Positions 9,689 through 18,478 of a stretch of DNA of 64,000 nucleotides are shown here, piece after piece. Position 1 is the stretch's first letter, and the number at the start of each line of letters is the position of its first letter. Source of the stretch: Clostridia bacterium. Lineage in GTDB: Bacteria > Bacillota > Clostridia > Oscillospirales > SIG627. The stretch is taken from the NCBI GenBank assembly GCA_017517325.1, contig JAFWZW010000010.1, positions 186,001 to 250,000 on the forward strand, given 5' to 3'. Both the position numbers and the translations under genes were made by a program. The notes below the pieces were generated by a model that did not search any database, had not been told where the DNA came from, and was given only the letters and a program-made list of their open reading frames with translations.

Positions 9689-10858
9689 TTAATACTTCTT
9701 TCCGCCGCGGAGCAGAATCACCGCTCCGGTGCCGAAGATCACCACCGCCAAAGCCCCTGCCGCAAGATAGATCAGATCCTGCCTGCCCGGTCCTTCCGAA
9801 GGGGTCCGGGAAGAGATCTCCACGGGCGCTTGAGAAGAGGTAGCGGGAGACGTGGTGGTCGTAGGCGATGTCTCGGGCGGGGTGCCGGGGGAACGGGTGC
9901 CCAGCACCAGAAGCCCCGGTGCGTAGTTGAAATACAAAACGCCCTTTTCCTGCCTTGCATCCACCTTTTTCGCCTCTCCGTTCTCTATGGCAAAGAGCAC
10001 GAAGCGCTCGGGCACTTCAAATTCCAAAGTCAGCTGCACCGCCGTTTTCCCCTTGGGGTCGAATACGCTTTCGTTTTTGATAAAGGAAATGCGGAAGGCG
10101 CGGATCAATGCGTCGCCGAAGAGGCTCTTGGCCTCCTCTACGGGTGTTCCGCCGTAAAGATAATCGGTGCGCAGGCCTTTTTCATCCGCATCCAGATATT
10201 CCCCGGGCTGAAGGGTGGCAAAAGTGGATCCGTCTGCAGAAGCCAGAGTGGGCAGGATCTCCTCCTCCCAGGTCTCTCCGCAATCGCGACAGACCACGGT
10301 TCCCGTGCCCGCCGTTTCAAAGCTCGGCTGAGAAAGTACGGTGATCTCCTGCTTTACGTGATAGCAGGGGAGCTTTGCAGTAAGAGCCTCCACGTCGAAT
10401 ACCACCGCTTCTCCAAGGCTGTTCTGAGCGTCGAAAAAGCGGGAATTGATCCGTGGCTCCAGAAGGGTCTCACCCAAGGGCGCATCATCCTTCACCCGGA
10501 AGATCAGCTTGCAAAGATTGCCCGCCGCCGTAAGATCTCCCTCTCCCTCCGGCGCTCTCCAGCGCAGGATCAGATCCCCCTTTTCATCAGGCGGGGTCAT
10601 GGCAAAACCGGGAAGCAGGGCGGGGTCAGCGGCGCTTTGAAATTCCAGCACCTGCGGGTCAAAATGAAGGGTGACCAGAAGAGAGGCCAAGCCGGGGTTG
10701 CGGTTCAGCTCCAGAAACACTTCAAAGGGGTCTCCGCGGCTGAGACCTTCCACCTCCCCCGAAAGGCTGATCTTCCCCTTCCCTTCCGCCAAAGCAGGAA
10801 AGGATAGCGTGGTAAAGAGCAACACGAAACAGAGAAAAACAAGGCTGATTCTTTTCAT
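9689..10858 (-). CDS. Membrane-anchored surface protein with cohesin-like domain
   Basis: 389 aa. Signal peptide residues 1-24 (hydrophobic, ending PALAEG). Residues ~28-165 resemble a cohesin/carbohydrate-binding-type beta-sandwich: GDPFEVFLELNRNPGLASLL, then LVTLHFDPQVLEFQSAA and FRVKDDAPLGETLLEP. A middle region has a CRDCGETW Cys pair, then a second beta region, a Pro/Thr/Ser linker (about 320-350) and one C-terminal membrane helix (LIYLAAGALAVVIFGTGAVI) with a basic tail RGGKKY. This is an anchored, outward-facing protein. It may hold dockerin-bearing partners such as the one at 29.1-29.8 kb, although the cohesin-like fold does not prove dockerin binding. Its start overlaps the WYL regulator stop by 4 nt. 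Confidence 0.7.
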   Translation of the reverse strand: MKRISLVFLCFVLLFTTLSFPALAEGKGKISLSGEVEGLSRGDPFEVFLELNRNPGLASLLVTLHFDPQVLEFQSAADPALLPGFAMTPPDEKGDLILRWRAPEGEGDLTAAGNLCKLIFRVKDDAPLGETLLEPRINSRFFDAQNSLGEAVVFDVEALTAKLPCYHVKQEITVLSQPSFETAGTGTVVCRDCGETWEEEILPTLASADGSTFATLQPGEYLDADEKGLRTDYLYGGTPVEEAKSLFGDALIRAFRISFIKNESVFDPKGKTAVQLTLEFEVPERFVLFAIENGEAKKVDARQEKGVLYFNYAPGLLVLGTRSPGTPPETSPTTTTSPATSSQAPVEISSRTPSEGPGRQDLIYLAAGALAVVIFGTGAVILLRGGKKY

Positions 10859-11850
10859 TTTTTCTCCTCCTCATATACGTTCAGGATCCGACGGGCAAGA
10901 TCACAAAATTCCTCCACGACGGGGGCAGGGGATAGAATGCGCACCCGGGCACCGAAGCCCATCAGCCAGGAATAGAATACGGGGCTGACCTGCACGGGCA
11001 AGGTTACCTCAAAGCCACCCTCGGCTTTACGGATCACCATTTCCCCTCCGAAGCGGTCGTAAAAGACCCCCGCAAGGCTCTCCTCGCACCAAAGGGTCAC
11101 CCGCTCCTCCTTGCCACCGTACATACCGAAGGTGCGTTTTTCGTATTCCGCAGGGTCGTGTCCCTCAAAAAGAGCCTCCCCTTCCCGATCCTCCTCCAGA
11201 AGCTGAAGGTCTACCATTTTATCCACGCGGAAGTGCCGCTTTTCACCGCTTTCCTCTTCCACGGCTACCAGATAATAATTCTCGTCGTCCCAAATGAGAA
11301 AGAAGGGCGAGACGGTATAATACCTGCCTTCGCGGCGAAACACCCGCTCACCCGCCGTGTTCCGATCAAAATAACGGAAGCGCAGCTTTTTTCCGCCGCG
11401 GGTGGCGTTTCCGATGGCATCCACGTTGGTATAGATACTCTCGTTCATGGTCTTGATGCGCCCCGCAACGTAAACGTTGTGCCCCATTTCCTTGGCCTCC
11501 CTGCGTGAAACCAGCGTCTGAAGCTTGCGGATCAGTTCCTCACTCTTTTTTCGGGTGAGAAAGCGGGAGGATTGCACCGCATCCACCAGAAGGCGTACCT
11601 CCGAGGGCTGAAATGTGCGGTCACCGATAAAATACCCTACCCGCTTAGAGCGGGTGCAGATCACGTCAAGACCGAAGGAGCGCAACTCCTCTATATCCGC
11701 GTACAGGCTCTTTCGCTCCGCAGGGATCCCCTGACGGTTCAAATGGCGGATCAGTTCCTCCAGCGTGGCGGGCCGCTGCTCATCGGTCTCCTCCAAAAGG
11801 TACTGAGCAAGATATAAGATCTTCTGTTTTTGACGGGAGCTTCTGGGCAT
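10855..11850 (-). CDS. WYL-domain transcriptional regulator
   Basis: 331 aa from ATG 11850, chosen because AAGGAGG lies 7 nt upstream; the open frame extends further without a ribosome site. Residues ~8-70 are a winged HTH (RPATLEELIRHLNRQGIPAE, then RKSLYADIEELRSFG). Residues ~150-225 are a WYL domain (LRFRYFDRN and VSPFFLIWDDENYYLVA, with Tyr-Tyr-Leu in place of Trp-Tyr-Leu). The C-terminal extension follows. WYL proteins bind nucleic-acid or nucleotide ligands and control transcription. The gene is divergent from galK and overlaps the cohesin-like gene downstream by 4 nt. Target genes unknown. Confidence 0.88.
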   Translation of the reverse strand: MPRSSRQKQKILYLAQYLLEETDEQRPATLEELIRHLNRQGIPAERKSLYADIEELRSFGLDVICTRSKRVGYFIGDRTFQPSEVRLLVDAVQSSRFLTRKKSEELIRKLQTLVSRREAKEMGHNVYVAGRIKTMNESIYTNVDAIGNATRGGKKLRFRYFDRNTAGERVFRREGRYYTVSPFFLIWDDENYYLVAVEEESGEKRHFRVDKMVDLQLLEEDREGEALFEGHDPAEYEKRTFGMYGGKEERVTLWCEESLAGVFYDRFGGEMVIRKAEGGFEVTLPVQVSPVFYSWLMGFGARVRILSPAPVVEEFCDLARRILNVYEEEKK

Positions 11851-11881
11851 CTCGTTTCCTCCTTCTTTAACTTCTGTTTTC

Positions 11882-11910
11882 ATTGTACCAGAAATCGGAC
11901 AGTTCCGCAA
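11882..11910 (-). promoter_or_regulatory. Putative promoter of the WYL regulator operon
   Basis: Minus strand TTGCGG (11905-11910), 17-nt spacer, TACAAT (11882-11887), 31 nt upstream of ATG 11850. Fair match. Confidence 0.5.
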
Positions 11911-11948
11911 GAGAAAAGATATGGAAACGAAGTTTTTCCCTCTTTTTC

Positions 11949-11977
11949 TTGACACCGCTTTTTTCATTCTTTATAAT
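11949..11977 (+). promoter_or_regulatory. galK: Perfect consensus promoter of galK
   Basis: TTGACA (11949-11954), exactly 17 nt, TATAAT (11972-11977): a full match to the sigma-A consensus, 32 nt upstream of the galK ATG. It suggests strong transcription unless repressed. Confidence 0.85.
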
Positions 11978-12009
11978 AAAATCAATTTCCACGAAAGCGA
12001 GGCTTTTTT

Positions 12010-13287
12010 ATGCCAAAGATTGAAGAATTGAAGCGCGCCATTGAAAAAGGCGCGTTGGATCAAACCTTTTCCACCCTCTACCCCGACGGAGCAGAAAATG
12101 CCCGTCGGCGCTATCTTGATGCCATCGACGCTTACGCAGATCTCTTCGGCACAGAGGATGACGTAGCCCTTTTCTCCGCTCCCGGCAGAACGGAGATCGG
12201 CGGCAACCACACCGACCACAACCACGGCAGAGTTCTGGCAGGCTCGGTGGATCTTGACGTAATTGCCGTTGCCGCCAAAACCGAAGACGGCTTTGCCCGC
12301 GTTCATTCTCAGGGCTTCCGTCCCGACGTGGTGGAGCTTTCCGATCTGTCCGTTCACCGTGAAGAGATCGGCAAAAGTCCCGCGCTCCTTCGCGGTGTAG
12401 CCCAAGGCTTTTGTGACAGAGGCCTGAAGGTAGGCTCCTTCCGTGCCTATACCACCTCCAACGTTCCCAAGGGAAGCGGCGTTTCCTCTTCTGCCGCCTT
12501 CGAGGTGCTTTTGGGGACCATAATGGATCATTTTTATAACGAGGGCAAGCTTCCCGCCATTGAGATCGCAAAGATCGCCCAGTTCGCCGAACGCGAATAT
12601 TTCGGCAAGCCCTGCGGCCTGATGGATCAAGCGGCTTGCGCCTTAGGCGGCGTTGCCATGATCGATTTTGCCGATAACACCAATCCCGTTGTGGAAAAGC
12701 TGTCCTTCTCTTTGGAGGAGGCAGGCCTGAAAATGTGTCTGGTCAGCGTGGGCGGTGACCACGCGGATCTTACCGATTGCTACGCCGCCATTCCGGCCCG
12801 TATGAAGGCGGTGGCAAAGGTGTTCGGTAAGGAGACCTTAAGTCAGGTCTCTTGGGAAGAATTTTTGGAAAACCTCCCCACCGTGCGGGAAAAGACCGAT
12901 GATACCGCCGCCCTTGCGGCCCTCCATTTCCTTTTGGATACCCGCCGCGTGCTTTTGCAAAAGGAAGCCCTTTTAAAGGGTGACGTTACCGCCTTCCTGA
13001 AGCTTGTGAAGGAAAGCGGCCATTCCTCCTTTGAAGCCCTGCAAAACGTTCTGGTCCCCCGCGAGGGTCACTCTCAGGGCGCCGCCATCGCATTAAACCT
13101 TGCGGCTCACCTCTTGAAGGAAAAAGGCGCCTGGCGCATTCACGGCGGCGGCTTCGGCGGCACCACCCAGAACTTCGTTCCCGCAGAGCAGGTTCCCGCC
13201 TTTAAGGCGGCCATGGAAAGCGTGTTCGGAGAAAATTCCTGTCAGGTCCTCTCCATTCGCCCCGTTGGTCCCATCCGTCTTATCTGA
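12010..13287 (+). CDS. galK: Galactokinase
   Basis: 425 aa. GHMP-kinase motifs in order: GRTEIGGNHTDHNHG (about residue 60, galactokinase signature binding galactose), VPKGSGVSSSAAFEVLLG (about 156, ATP-binding motif 2) and RIHGGGFGGTTQNFV (about 378, motif 3). It phosphorylates galactose with ATP to galactose-1-phosphate, the first Leloir step. It is slightly longer than E. coli GalK (382). Monocistronic here, with its own consensus promoter and terminator; galT and galE are not nearby. The ribosome site is weak (GCGAGG about 9 nt upstream). Confidence 0.95.
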   Translation: MPKIEELKRAIEKGALDQTFSTLYPDGAENARRRYLDAIDAYADLFGTEDDVALFSAPGRTEIGGNHTDHNHGRVLAGSVDLDVIAVAAKTEDGFARVHSQGFRPDVVELSDLSVHREEIGKSPALLRGVAQGFCDRGLKVGSFRAYTTSNVPKGSGVSSSAAFEVLLGTIMDHFYNEGKLPAIEIAKIAQFAEREYFGKPCGLMDQAACALGGVAMIDFADNTNPVVEKLSFSLEEAGLKMCLVSVGGDHADLTDCYAAIPARMKAVAKVFGKETLSQVSWEEFLENLPTVREKTDDTAALAALHFLLDTRRVLLQKEALLKGDVTAFLKLVKESGHSSFEALQNVLVPREGHSQGAAIALNLAAHLLKEKGAWRIHGGGFGGTTQNFVPAEQVPAFKAAMESVFGENSCQVLSIRPVGPIRLI

Positions 13288-13301
13288 CAATTTAAAAAGT
13301 G

Positions 13302-13336
13302 AAAGCCTTTTGGTTCGCTGGACCAAAAGGCTTTTT
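13302..13336. terminator. Bidirectional terminator after galK
   Basis: A 13-bp stem AAAGCCTTTTGGT / ACCAAAAGGCTTT (13302-13314 with 13322-13334), T-rich on the plus side and A-rich on the other. It serves galK (+) and the SGNH gene (-), whose stop is at 13338. Confidence 0.85.
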
Positions 13337-13337
13337 A

Positions 13338-14093
13338 TTATTGGTTTTCTTCCGGCACGTAAACGACCCCTTCGGATCGGGTCTGATATTTCTCGGGAAT
13401 AACAACAGGCTCCATCACGGCTCTGCGGGCGGCGGCCTTCAAAATGCCCGCCGTTTCTACGTCCAGCTCTCCTAGGTATTTCAGGTCGGTGGGATCCTTC
13501 CCCGTAACGGCAGCAGTGAGAGTCAGCGCCGCAAGAAAGCTTCCTGCGTAAGAGGGGTGGCTCTTATCTTCATTATATAGTTCCACCCGATCACCGCACG
13601 CTTCGATCACGTAGGAAAAGGCCTTGCCCACGTAGGCAACGGGGATCCCCAGCTCCTCGCCGATGGCAGTATACCCCGCCGCAAGGCGCTCCGTCATCTC
13701 CTGACAGGTAAGCCCCCGCTTGACCAGCTCGTTGCTTCCCTCTTTTCTGCTCCAGGTGGAATAAAGAAAGGCCTTGGCACCGATCCCACGGATCCTTGCG
13801 TAAAGGCGGCGCACCCCGTCATAAAAGGCACCGGGCTGAGCCAAGGGCAAAAGGCTTTGCTCCTGCAGGATCACAAGATCGTAGGAATGATTCTTCAGGG
13901 CCGCATCCACCTTTTCTCCCAAAACGTCCTCGGGGTTGGCGGAGTTGATCAGGCGCTGGCTGCCTTTCGTGATCCTTTCCACGGAAAGCTGCACGCCCGC
14001 CTCCTGCATCATGGGGTAAAACAGAGCCTCGGGCATATCGTAATAGAACGTATAGCTGTTGCCGATGAACAGCACCTTCATCTCTTTTTCCAT
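13338..14093 (-). CDS. SGNH/GDSL-like hydrolase
   Basis: 251 aa, no signal peptide. Block I is VLFIGNSYTFYYDMP (the Ser in GNS is the presumed nucleophile), block III is DLVILQEQS, and the C-terminal Asp-His pair is DKSHPSYAG (about 217). This pattern matches the FIGNSYT subgroup of SGNH hydrolases, often esterases or deacetylases acting on sugars. It begins 16 nt past the stop of the AraC regulator and is probably co-transcribed with it. Substrate unknown. Confidence 0.8.
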   Translation of the reverse strand: MEKEMKVLFIGNSYTFYYDMPEALFYPMMQEAGVQLSVERITKGSQRLINSANPEDVLGEKVDAALKNHSYDLVILQEQSLLPLAQPGAFYDGVRRLYARIRGIGAKAFLYSTWSRKEGSNELVKRGLTCQEMTERLAAGYTAIGEELGIPVAYVGKAFSYVIEACGDRVELYNEDKSHPSYAGSFLAALTLTAAVTGKDPTDLKYLGELDVETAGILKAAARRAVMEPVVIPEKYQTRSEGVVYVPEENQ

Positions 14094-14109
14094 TTTTCGT
14101 TTTTCTCCT

Positions 14110-14985
14110 TTAGACTTCTTTTAAAAACTTTTTTCGATAAGCGCTGGGGCTCAGGTGAAAGTAGCGCTTGAATGCAAGGGAGAAGGCATGAGGCGTAGCA
14201 AAGCAAAGCTGCCCTGCGATCTCCGTTACCGTCATACTGCTGTTCTCCAAAAGTTCCACCGCCATCATCAATTTCTTCTGCATCAGGTATTCCTTCAGAG
14301 TCAGATCCATCTTTTCCTTAAATACGTGGCAAAGGTGGTATTCACTGTAGGAAAGGGCGGCGGCAATTTCCTTCACCTGAGTCAGATTCATATACTCACG
14401 GTCAATGAGCTTCAACGCCCGATACACCGCCTGATTGGAGGAGGAGGTGCCGATCCTCCCCAGCTTTTCCTTGGCCTTGCCGCTGACGATGCGGTACAGC
14501 CAGATAAGCATCTGGCAGAAATAAAAATGGATCATATCCCGGCTTTCCTCGTCACGAATGGTCACCTCGTTAAGAAGCTGGGAAAACAGAGCCTTGATAT
14601 CCCCCTGATCCTCTGCCACCAGATCCCGCCTTGAGCGGGTGGCTTCCAAAAACGGGCGGATGCTTTTTTCTTCTTCGTTGGGAAGGAAGCCTATACAGTA
14701 AAAATGAAAATTTTCTTCGGAGGAAGCCACGATCCGATGGTATTCCCCGCGGCGAATGAAGTGGATCTGCCCTTGGGTCAGTTCCGTTATTCCGTTACCC
14801 GAATACACCGTGGCCCTGCCGGATACCACGCAGGTGATCTCGTCACAGCGCTGAATATGCTCGCGGATCTCGCCGCCGCGGATCAGGGAAAGCTCCGCGA
14901 TCTGTAAGATTTCCCCTGCGGGAACGGCCATCTGTCCACGGGCAAAGCTGTTATCGTACGAAAAGATCTTGCCGTTTGCTTTCAT
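14110..14985 (-). CDS. AraC-family transcriptional regulator
   Basis: 291 aa from ATG 14985 (AAAGGAGG at 8 nt; the longer frame has no ribosome site). The N-terminal cupin-like sensor (about 15-120) has GQIHFIRRGEYHRIVASSEE. The C-terminal double HTH (about 190-288) has VKEIAAALSYSEYHLCHVFK and MTVTEIAGQLCFATPHAFSL. Such proteins sense sugars or related small molecules. It is divergent from the Gfo/Idh/MocA oxidoreductase at 15138 and upstream of the SGNH hydrolase, so both are candidate targets. Confidence 0.9.
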   Translation of the reverse strand: MKANGKIFSYDNSFARGQMAVPAGEILQIAELSLIRGGEIREHIQRCDEITCVVSGRATVYSGNGITELTQGQIHFIRRGEYHRIVASSEENFHFYCIGFLPNEEEKSIRPFLEATRSRRDLVAEDQGDIKALFSQLLNEVTIRDEESRDMIHFYFCQMLIWLYRIVSGKAKEKLGRIGTSSSNQAVYRALKLIDREYMNLTQVKEIAAALSYSEYHLCHVFKEKMDLTLKEYLMQKKLMMAVELLENSSMTVTEIAGQLCFATPHAFSLAFKRYFHLSPSAYRKKFLKEV

Positions 14986-15005
14986 GGCACCGCCTCCTTT
15001 TCCCG

Positions 15006-15034
15006 AGTATAGCACACCCAAATGGAAAACACAA
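15006..15034 (-). promoter_or_regulatory. Putative promoter of the AraC regulator
   Basis: Minus strand TTGTGT (15029-15034), 17 nt, TATACT (15006-15011), 20 nt upstream of ATG 14985. Confidence 0.55.
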
Positions 15035-15078
15035 GAAATAACCGCAATTTTTTGACAGTAAAAACGCAATCTCTCTCC

Positions 15079-15107
15079 TTTACCGAAGCCTTATTTTTTG
15101 CTATGAT
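15079..15107 (+). promoter_or_regulatory. Putative promoter of the Gfo/Idh/MocA gene
   Basis: TTTACC (15079-15084), 17 nt, TATGAT (15102-15107), about 30 nt before the GTG start. It lies back-to-back with the divergent promoter and does not overlap it. Confidence 0.55.
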
Positions 15108-15137
15108 GAAAGAAGAAATCAAAGGAGGCTGAAAACC

Positions 15138-15989
15138 GTGATCAAAATTGGTTTTATTGACTATTATCTTGACGAGTGGCACGCCAACAATTACCCCGAA
15201 ATGCTCCGTGAGCTTTCCGACGGTGAGTGTCAGGTGATCTGCACCTTCGGGCTCATCGATCCTCCCGCAGAGCTGGGTGAAAAGCTCACCAACCGTCAGT
15301 GGGCGGAAAAGTACGGCATCGAGCTTCTCCCCACCATTGAAGAGGTGGTGGAAAAGAGCGACTGTCTGGTAGTTCTCTCCCCGGATAACCCCGAAATGCA
15401 CGAGGAGCTGGCGCGCATTCCTCTGGAAAGCGGCAAGCTTACCTATATCGACAAGACCTTTGCCCCCGATAAAGCTACGGCACAAAGGATCTTTGACGTG
15501 GCACACGCCCACAATACCCCCTGCTTTTCCACCTCCTCCCTTCGCTTCTGCACCGAGCTTGACGGGGTGGATACCGATTCCATCTGCAAGATCTACAGCG
15601 AAGGCCCCGGCACCTTAGAGGTCTACGCTGTTCATATGATCGAGCCCATCGTGCGCCTGATGAAATGCGCGCCCCGCCGTGTTATGGCGCTGGATGGGAA
15701 CAAGCGCCATCCCTCTTATTTAGTAGAGTTTGAAGACGGGAGACTTGCACAGATTCACCACAGAAGATTCCGCGGCAGTCCCTACCGCCTGACCCTGATG
15801 GACAAAGATAACCGCGCCACCTTCGTCAATCTTGAATCCGATTACTTCCGCCTGTTCATTGCCGCTTTGGTTGAATTTTTCCGCACAGGCGTGGCCCCCG
15901 TCCCCCACGAAGATACCGTTGGAGTGATGGCCGCCATCGACGCTGCTGTCCGCGGTTGTGAGACCCCCTACCGGTGGATCGAGCTTTGA
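15138..15989 (+). CDS. Gfo/Idh/MocA-family oxidoreductase
   Basis: 283 aa, GTG start with AAAGGAGG 9 nt upstream. The N-terminal Rossmann-like half starts KIGFIDYYLDEWHANN, departing from the usual GxGxxG, with DCLVVLSPDNPEMHEELARI and YIDKTFAPDKATAQ (matching the family's EKP position). The C-terminal beta-sheet half includes GSPYRLTLMDKDNRATF. Members oxidise or reduce sugars and inositols with NAD(P). At 283 aa it is shorter than the usual 330-400, and the altered dinucleotide loop makes cofactor binding uncertain. Controlled by a divergent AraC regulator. Confidence 0.7.
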   Translation: MIKIGFIDYYLDEWHANNYPEMLRELSDGECQVICTFGLIDPPAELGEKLTNRQWAEKYGIELLPTIEEVVEKSDCLVVLSPDNPEMHEELARIPLESGKLTYIDKTFAPDKATAQRIFDVAHAHNTPCFSTSSLRFCTELDGVDTDSICKIYSEGPGTLEVYAVHMIEPIVRLMKCAPRRVMALDGNKRHPSYLVEFEDGRLAQIHHRRFRGSPYRLTLMDKDNRATFVNLESDYFRLFIAALVEFFRTGVAPVPHEDTVGVMAAIDAAVRGCETPYRWIEL

Positions 15990-15995
15990 ATCCTT

Positions 15996-16030
15996 CCCGA
16001 CGGTGCTTTTCGCTCCGTCGGGTTTTCTTT
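15996..16030 (+). terminator. Terminator of the Gfo/Idh/MocA gene
   Basis: Stem CCCGACGG / CCGTCGGG (15996-16003 with 16015-16022) followed by TTTTCTTTT, 7 nt after the stop codon. Confidence 0.85.
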
Positions 16031-16080
16031 TGTCAACCAAAAATCCCGTTGCATACACTAAAATAGGCGCAAATTTTAGA

Positions 16081-16128
16081 ACTATCAGTAGAGTTCACGA
16101 AAAAGAAACAACTAATTCTACCAATAGT
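16081..16128 (+). promoter_or_regulatory. Imperfect inverted repeat upstream of serC (candidate operator)
   Basis: ACTATCAGTAGAGTT (16081-16095) pairs with AATTCTACCAATAGT (16114-16128) across an 18-nt spacer: 12 Watson-Crick pairs, one G-T and two mismatches. It ends 13 nt before the serC -35 box. The right arm begins with AATTCTACCA, also found in the serine dehydratase promoter (5227-5236). Function inferred only. Confidence 0.4.
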
Positions 16129-16141
16129 GGAGATTTTGCCA

Positions 16142-16170
16142 TTGACTTTTGCTATATGCGAAGCTATAAT
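16142..16170 (+). promoter_or_regulatory. serC: Promoter of the serC-serA operon
   Basis: TTGACT (16142-16147), 17 nt, TATAAT (16165-16170); about 45 nt of leader before ATG 16222 with AAAGGAG. Confidence 0.8.
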
Positions 16171-16221
16171 ATATTCCGTTGTAAAAAAATGTTGAATTAA
16201 GTTTCGCAAAAGGAGAAAAAA

Positions 16222-17307
16222 ATGAATCGCGTATTTAACTATTCTGCCGGACCTTCTATGCTCCCCCTTTCCGTTCTGGAGACCTGTGCCAAAGAAATGA
16301 CCGATTTCGGCGGCTCCGGTATGAGCGTTATGGAAATGAGCCATCGCTCCAAGGCTTACGATGCCATCATCAACGAGGCCTTCGATACCTTCCGTAGAGT
16401 GATGAACGTTCCGGATAACTATAAGATCCTGTTCCTGCAGGGCGGTGCCTCCACCCAGTTTGCCGCCGTTCCCCTGAACCTGATGAAAAACGGCAAGGCC
16501 GATTACGTGGTCAGCGGTGAGTTTTCAGGCAAGGCCTTCAAAGAAGCCAAGAAATACGGTGACGTTCGCCTTCTGGCTTCCAGCGAGGATACCAATTTCG
16601 ACCGCATCCCCACCTTCACCCGTGAGGACGTGCGCCCCGATGCAGATTACGTTCACCTGTGCTTCAACAACACCATCTTCGGCACCCACTTTAACGAAAT
16701 TCCCGATACGGGTGACGTTCCCCTGGTCTGCGATATGTCCAGCTGTATTATGTCCGAGCCCATTGATATCTCCAAGTTCGGTATGATCTACGCAGGTGCC
16801 CAGAAGAATATCGGTCCCGCAGGTCTCACCGTGGTCATCATCCGCGAGGATCTCATCGGTAACGCCCGTCCCGATACCCCCGCTATGCTGGATTACAAGG
16901 TAATGGCAGACGCCAACTCTATGTACAACACTCCTCCCTGCTACGCCATCTACGTTGCAGGTCTGGTCTTCAAGTGGGTCGAAGAGCTGGGCGGTGTTGA
17001 AAAAATGAACGAGATCAACAAGGCAAAGGCCGCACTTCTCTACAAGGCCATCGAAGAAACCAAGATCTTCCACCTCCACGCACAGAAGGAAAGCCGCTCC
17101 CTGATGAACGTGACCTTCCGCACCGGGGATGCCGATCTGGATAAGAAATTCGTTGCCGCCGCAGCCGAAAGAGGAATGGTTTCTCTGGCCGGTCACCGCA
17201 AGGTGGGCGGTATGCGCGCCTCCATCTACAACGCCATGCCCGTGGAGGGTGTGGAAAAACTCGCCGCTTTCATCAAGGAATTTGATGCCGCAGGCGGTGA
17301 AATTTGA
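16222..17307 (+). CDS. serC: Phosphoserine aminotransferase
   Basis: 361 aa, the normal SerC length. It starts VFNYSAGPSMLP with FGGSGMSVMEMSHRSKAY, the SerC substrate loop, and has the PLP lysine in YAGAQKNIGPAGLTV (about residue 197). It transfers an amino group from glutamate to 3-phosphohydroxypyruvate to give phosphoserine, the second step of serine synthesis, in the cytoplasm. The dehydrogenase serA follows 28 nt later. The final phosphatase (serB) is not in this window. Confidence 0.96.
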   Translation: MNRVFNYSAGPSMLPLSVLETCAKEMTDFGGSGMSVMEMSHRSKAYDAIINEAFDTFRRVMNVPDNYKILFLQGGASTQFAAVPLNLMKNGKADYVVSGEFSGKAFKEAKKYGDVRLLASSEDTNFDRIPTFTREDVRPDADYVHLCFNNTIFGTHFNEIPDTGDVPLVCDMSSCIMSEPIDISKFGMIYAGAQKNIGPAGLTVVIIREDLIGNARPDTPAMLDYKVMADANSMYNTPPCYAIYVAGLVFKWVEELGGVEKMNEINKAKAALLYKAIEETKIFHLHAQKESRSLMNVTFRTGDADLDKKFVAAAAERGMVSLAGHRKVGGMRASIYNAMPVEGVEKLAAFIKEFDAAGGEI

Positions 17308-17335
17308 ATAAAATCATCGAAAAGGGGTATACAAA

Positions 17336-18466
17336 ATGAAAATTAAGTTGTATAATAAGATCGCAAAATGCGGTTTGGATCAGTTTCCCGCAGGCTATGA
17401 AATTGCCGAGGATCTTGCAGAAGAAGACGGCATCGTAGTCCGCAGTGCCGATCTTCACGAGGTGGAATTTCCCGCCGCCCTCCGCGGCATCGCCCGTGCC
17501 GGCGCAGGTGTGAATAATATTCCTTTGGATGTATGCACCCAAAAGGGCATCGTGGCCTTCAATACTCCCGGTGCCAACGCGCAGGCCGTGGTAGAGCTTT
17601 GCATCGCCGCACTGCTTCTCACCTCCCGCAAGGTGTCCGACGGTATTGAATGGTCCCGCACTCTGGCAGGCAGAGAGGATGCCCTGAAGGTAGTGGAAAA
17701 GGAAAAGAGCCGCTTCGTTGGCCCCGAGATCTACGGTAAGACCTTGGGTGTCATCGGTTTGGGCGCCATCGGCGGCGGCGTTGCCAATGCCGCTTCCGCT
17801 TTGGGTATGCGCGTTTTGGGGTACGATCCCTACGTTTCCGTCAACGCCGCCTGGATGCTGAATCCCGCCGTTAAGAAGGTTGACGATTTAGATGAGATCT
17901 TCCGCGAAAGCGATTATATCACCGTTCATGTTCCCAGTCTTCCCTCCACCAAGGGTATTCTGGGCGGTGCCAACCTTGCAAAAGCAAAAGAGGGCGTTCG
18001 CCTTCTGAACCTTGCCCGTGCCGATCTGGCAGTAGACGCCGATATTCTGGCAGGGCTTGAAAGCGGCAAGATCGCCGCTTACTACACCGATTTCCCCACC
18101 GGCGCCCTTGCAGGTAAGCCCGGGGTCATCGCAACGCCTCACCTGGGTGCTTCCACCCCCGAGGCAGAGGATAACTGTGCCGTAATGGCTTGCCGTCAGC
18201 TGGCCGAGTATTTGGAGTGCGGCAATATCGTAAACAGCGTCAATATGCCCTGTGTCCGTCTGGCAGTAAACGGCGGTGCAAGAGTGGGCGTATTCTATGA
18301 AAACAATGAAGAGACCGATGGGGCTTTGGCCGCCCTTCTGGCAGGTGGCAACCTTGCCAAGGGTACCCGCGGCGGCGTATCCTACGTGATCGCAGAGCGC
18401 ACCGCTCCCTTCGACCTTGACAAAATCAACGCGGTAGGAGGCGTCATTCGTACCATCTCCTACTAA
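17336..18466 (+). CDS. serA: D-3-phosphoglycerate dehydrogenase
   Basis: 376 aa, the short type. The substrate-domain start is MKIKLYNKIAKCGLDQFP; the NAD-binding Rossmann fold has LGVIGLGAIGGGVANAAS (about 137-154); the catalytic region includes LLNLARADLAVD and the conserved His in ATPHLGASTPEAEDNC (about 260). The C-terminal ~75 residues look like a short ACT-type sensing domain (VGVFYENNEETDGALAALLA). It oxidises 3-phosphoglycerate to 3-phosphohydroxypyruvate, committing carbon to serine. Second gene of serCA; nusB begins 12 nt later, so the housekeeping run continues from here. Confidence 0.95.
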   Translation: MKIKLYNKIAKCGLDQFPAGYEIAEDLAEEDGIVVRSADLHEVEFPAALRGIARAGAGVNNIPLDVCTQKGIVAFNTPGANAQAVVELCIAALLLTSRKVSDGIEWSRTLAGREDALKVVEKEKSRFVGPEIYGKTLGVIGLGAIGGGVANAASALGMRVLGYDPYVSVNAAWMLNPAVKKVDDLDEIFRESDYITVHVPSLPSTKGILGGANLAKAKEGVRLLNLARADLAVDADILAGLESGKIAAYYTDFPTGALAGKPGVIATPHLGASTPEAEDNCAVMACRQLAEYLECGNIVNSVNMPCVRLAVNGGARVGVFYENNEETDGALAALLAGGNLAKGTRGGVSYVIAERTAPFDLDKINAVGGVIRTISY

Positions 18467-18478
18467 AAAGGAGTTACT

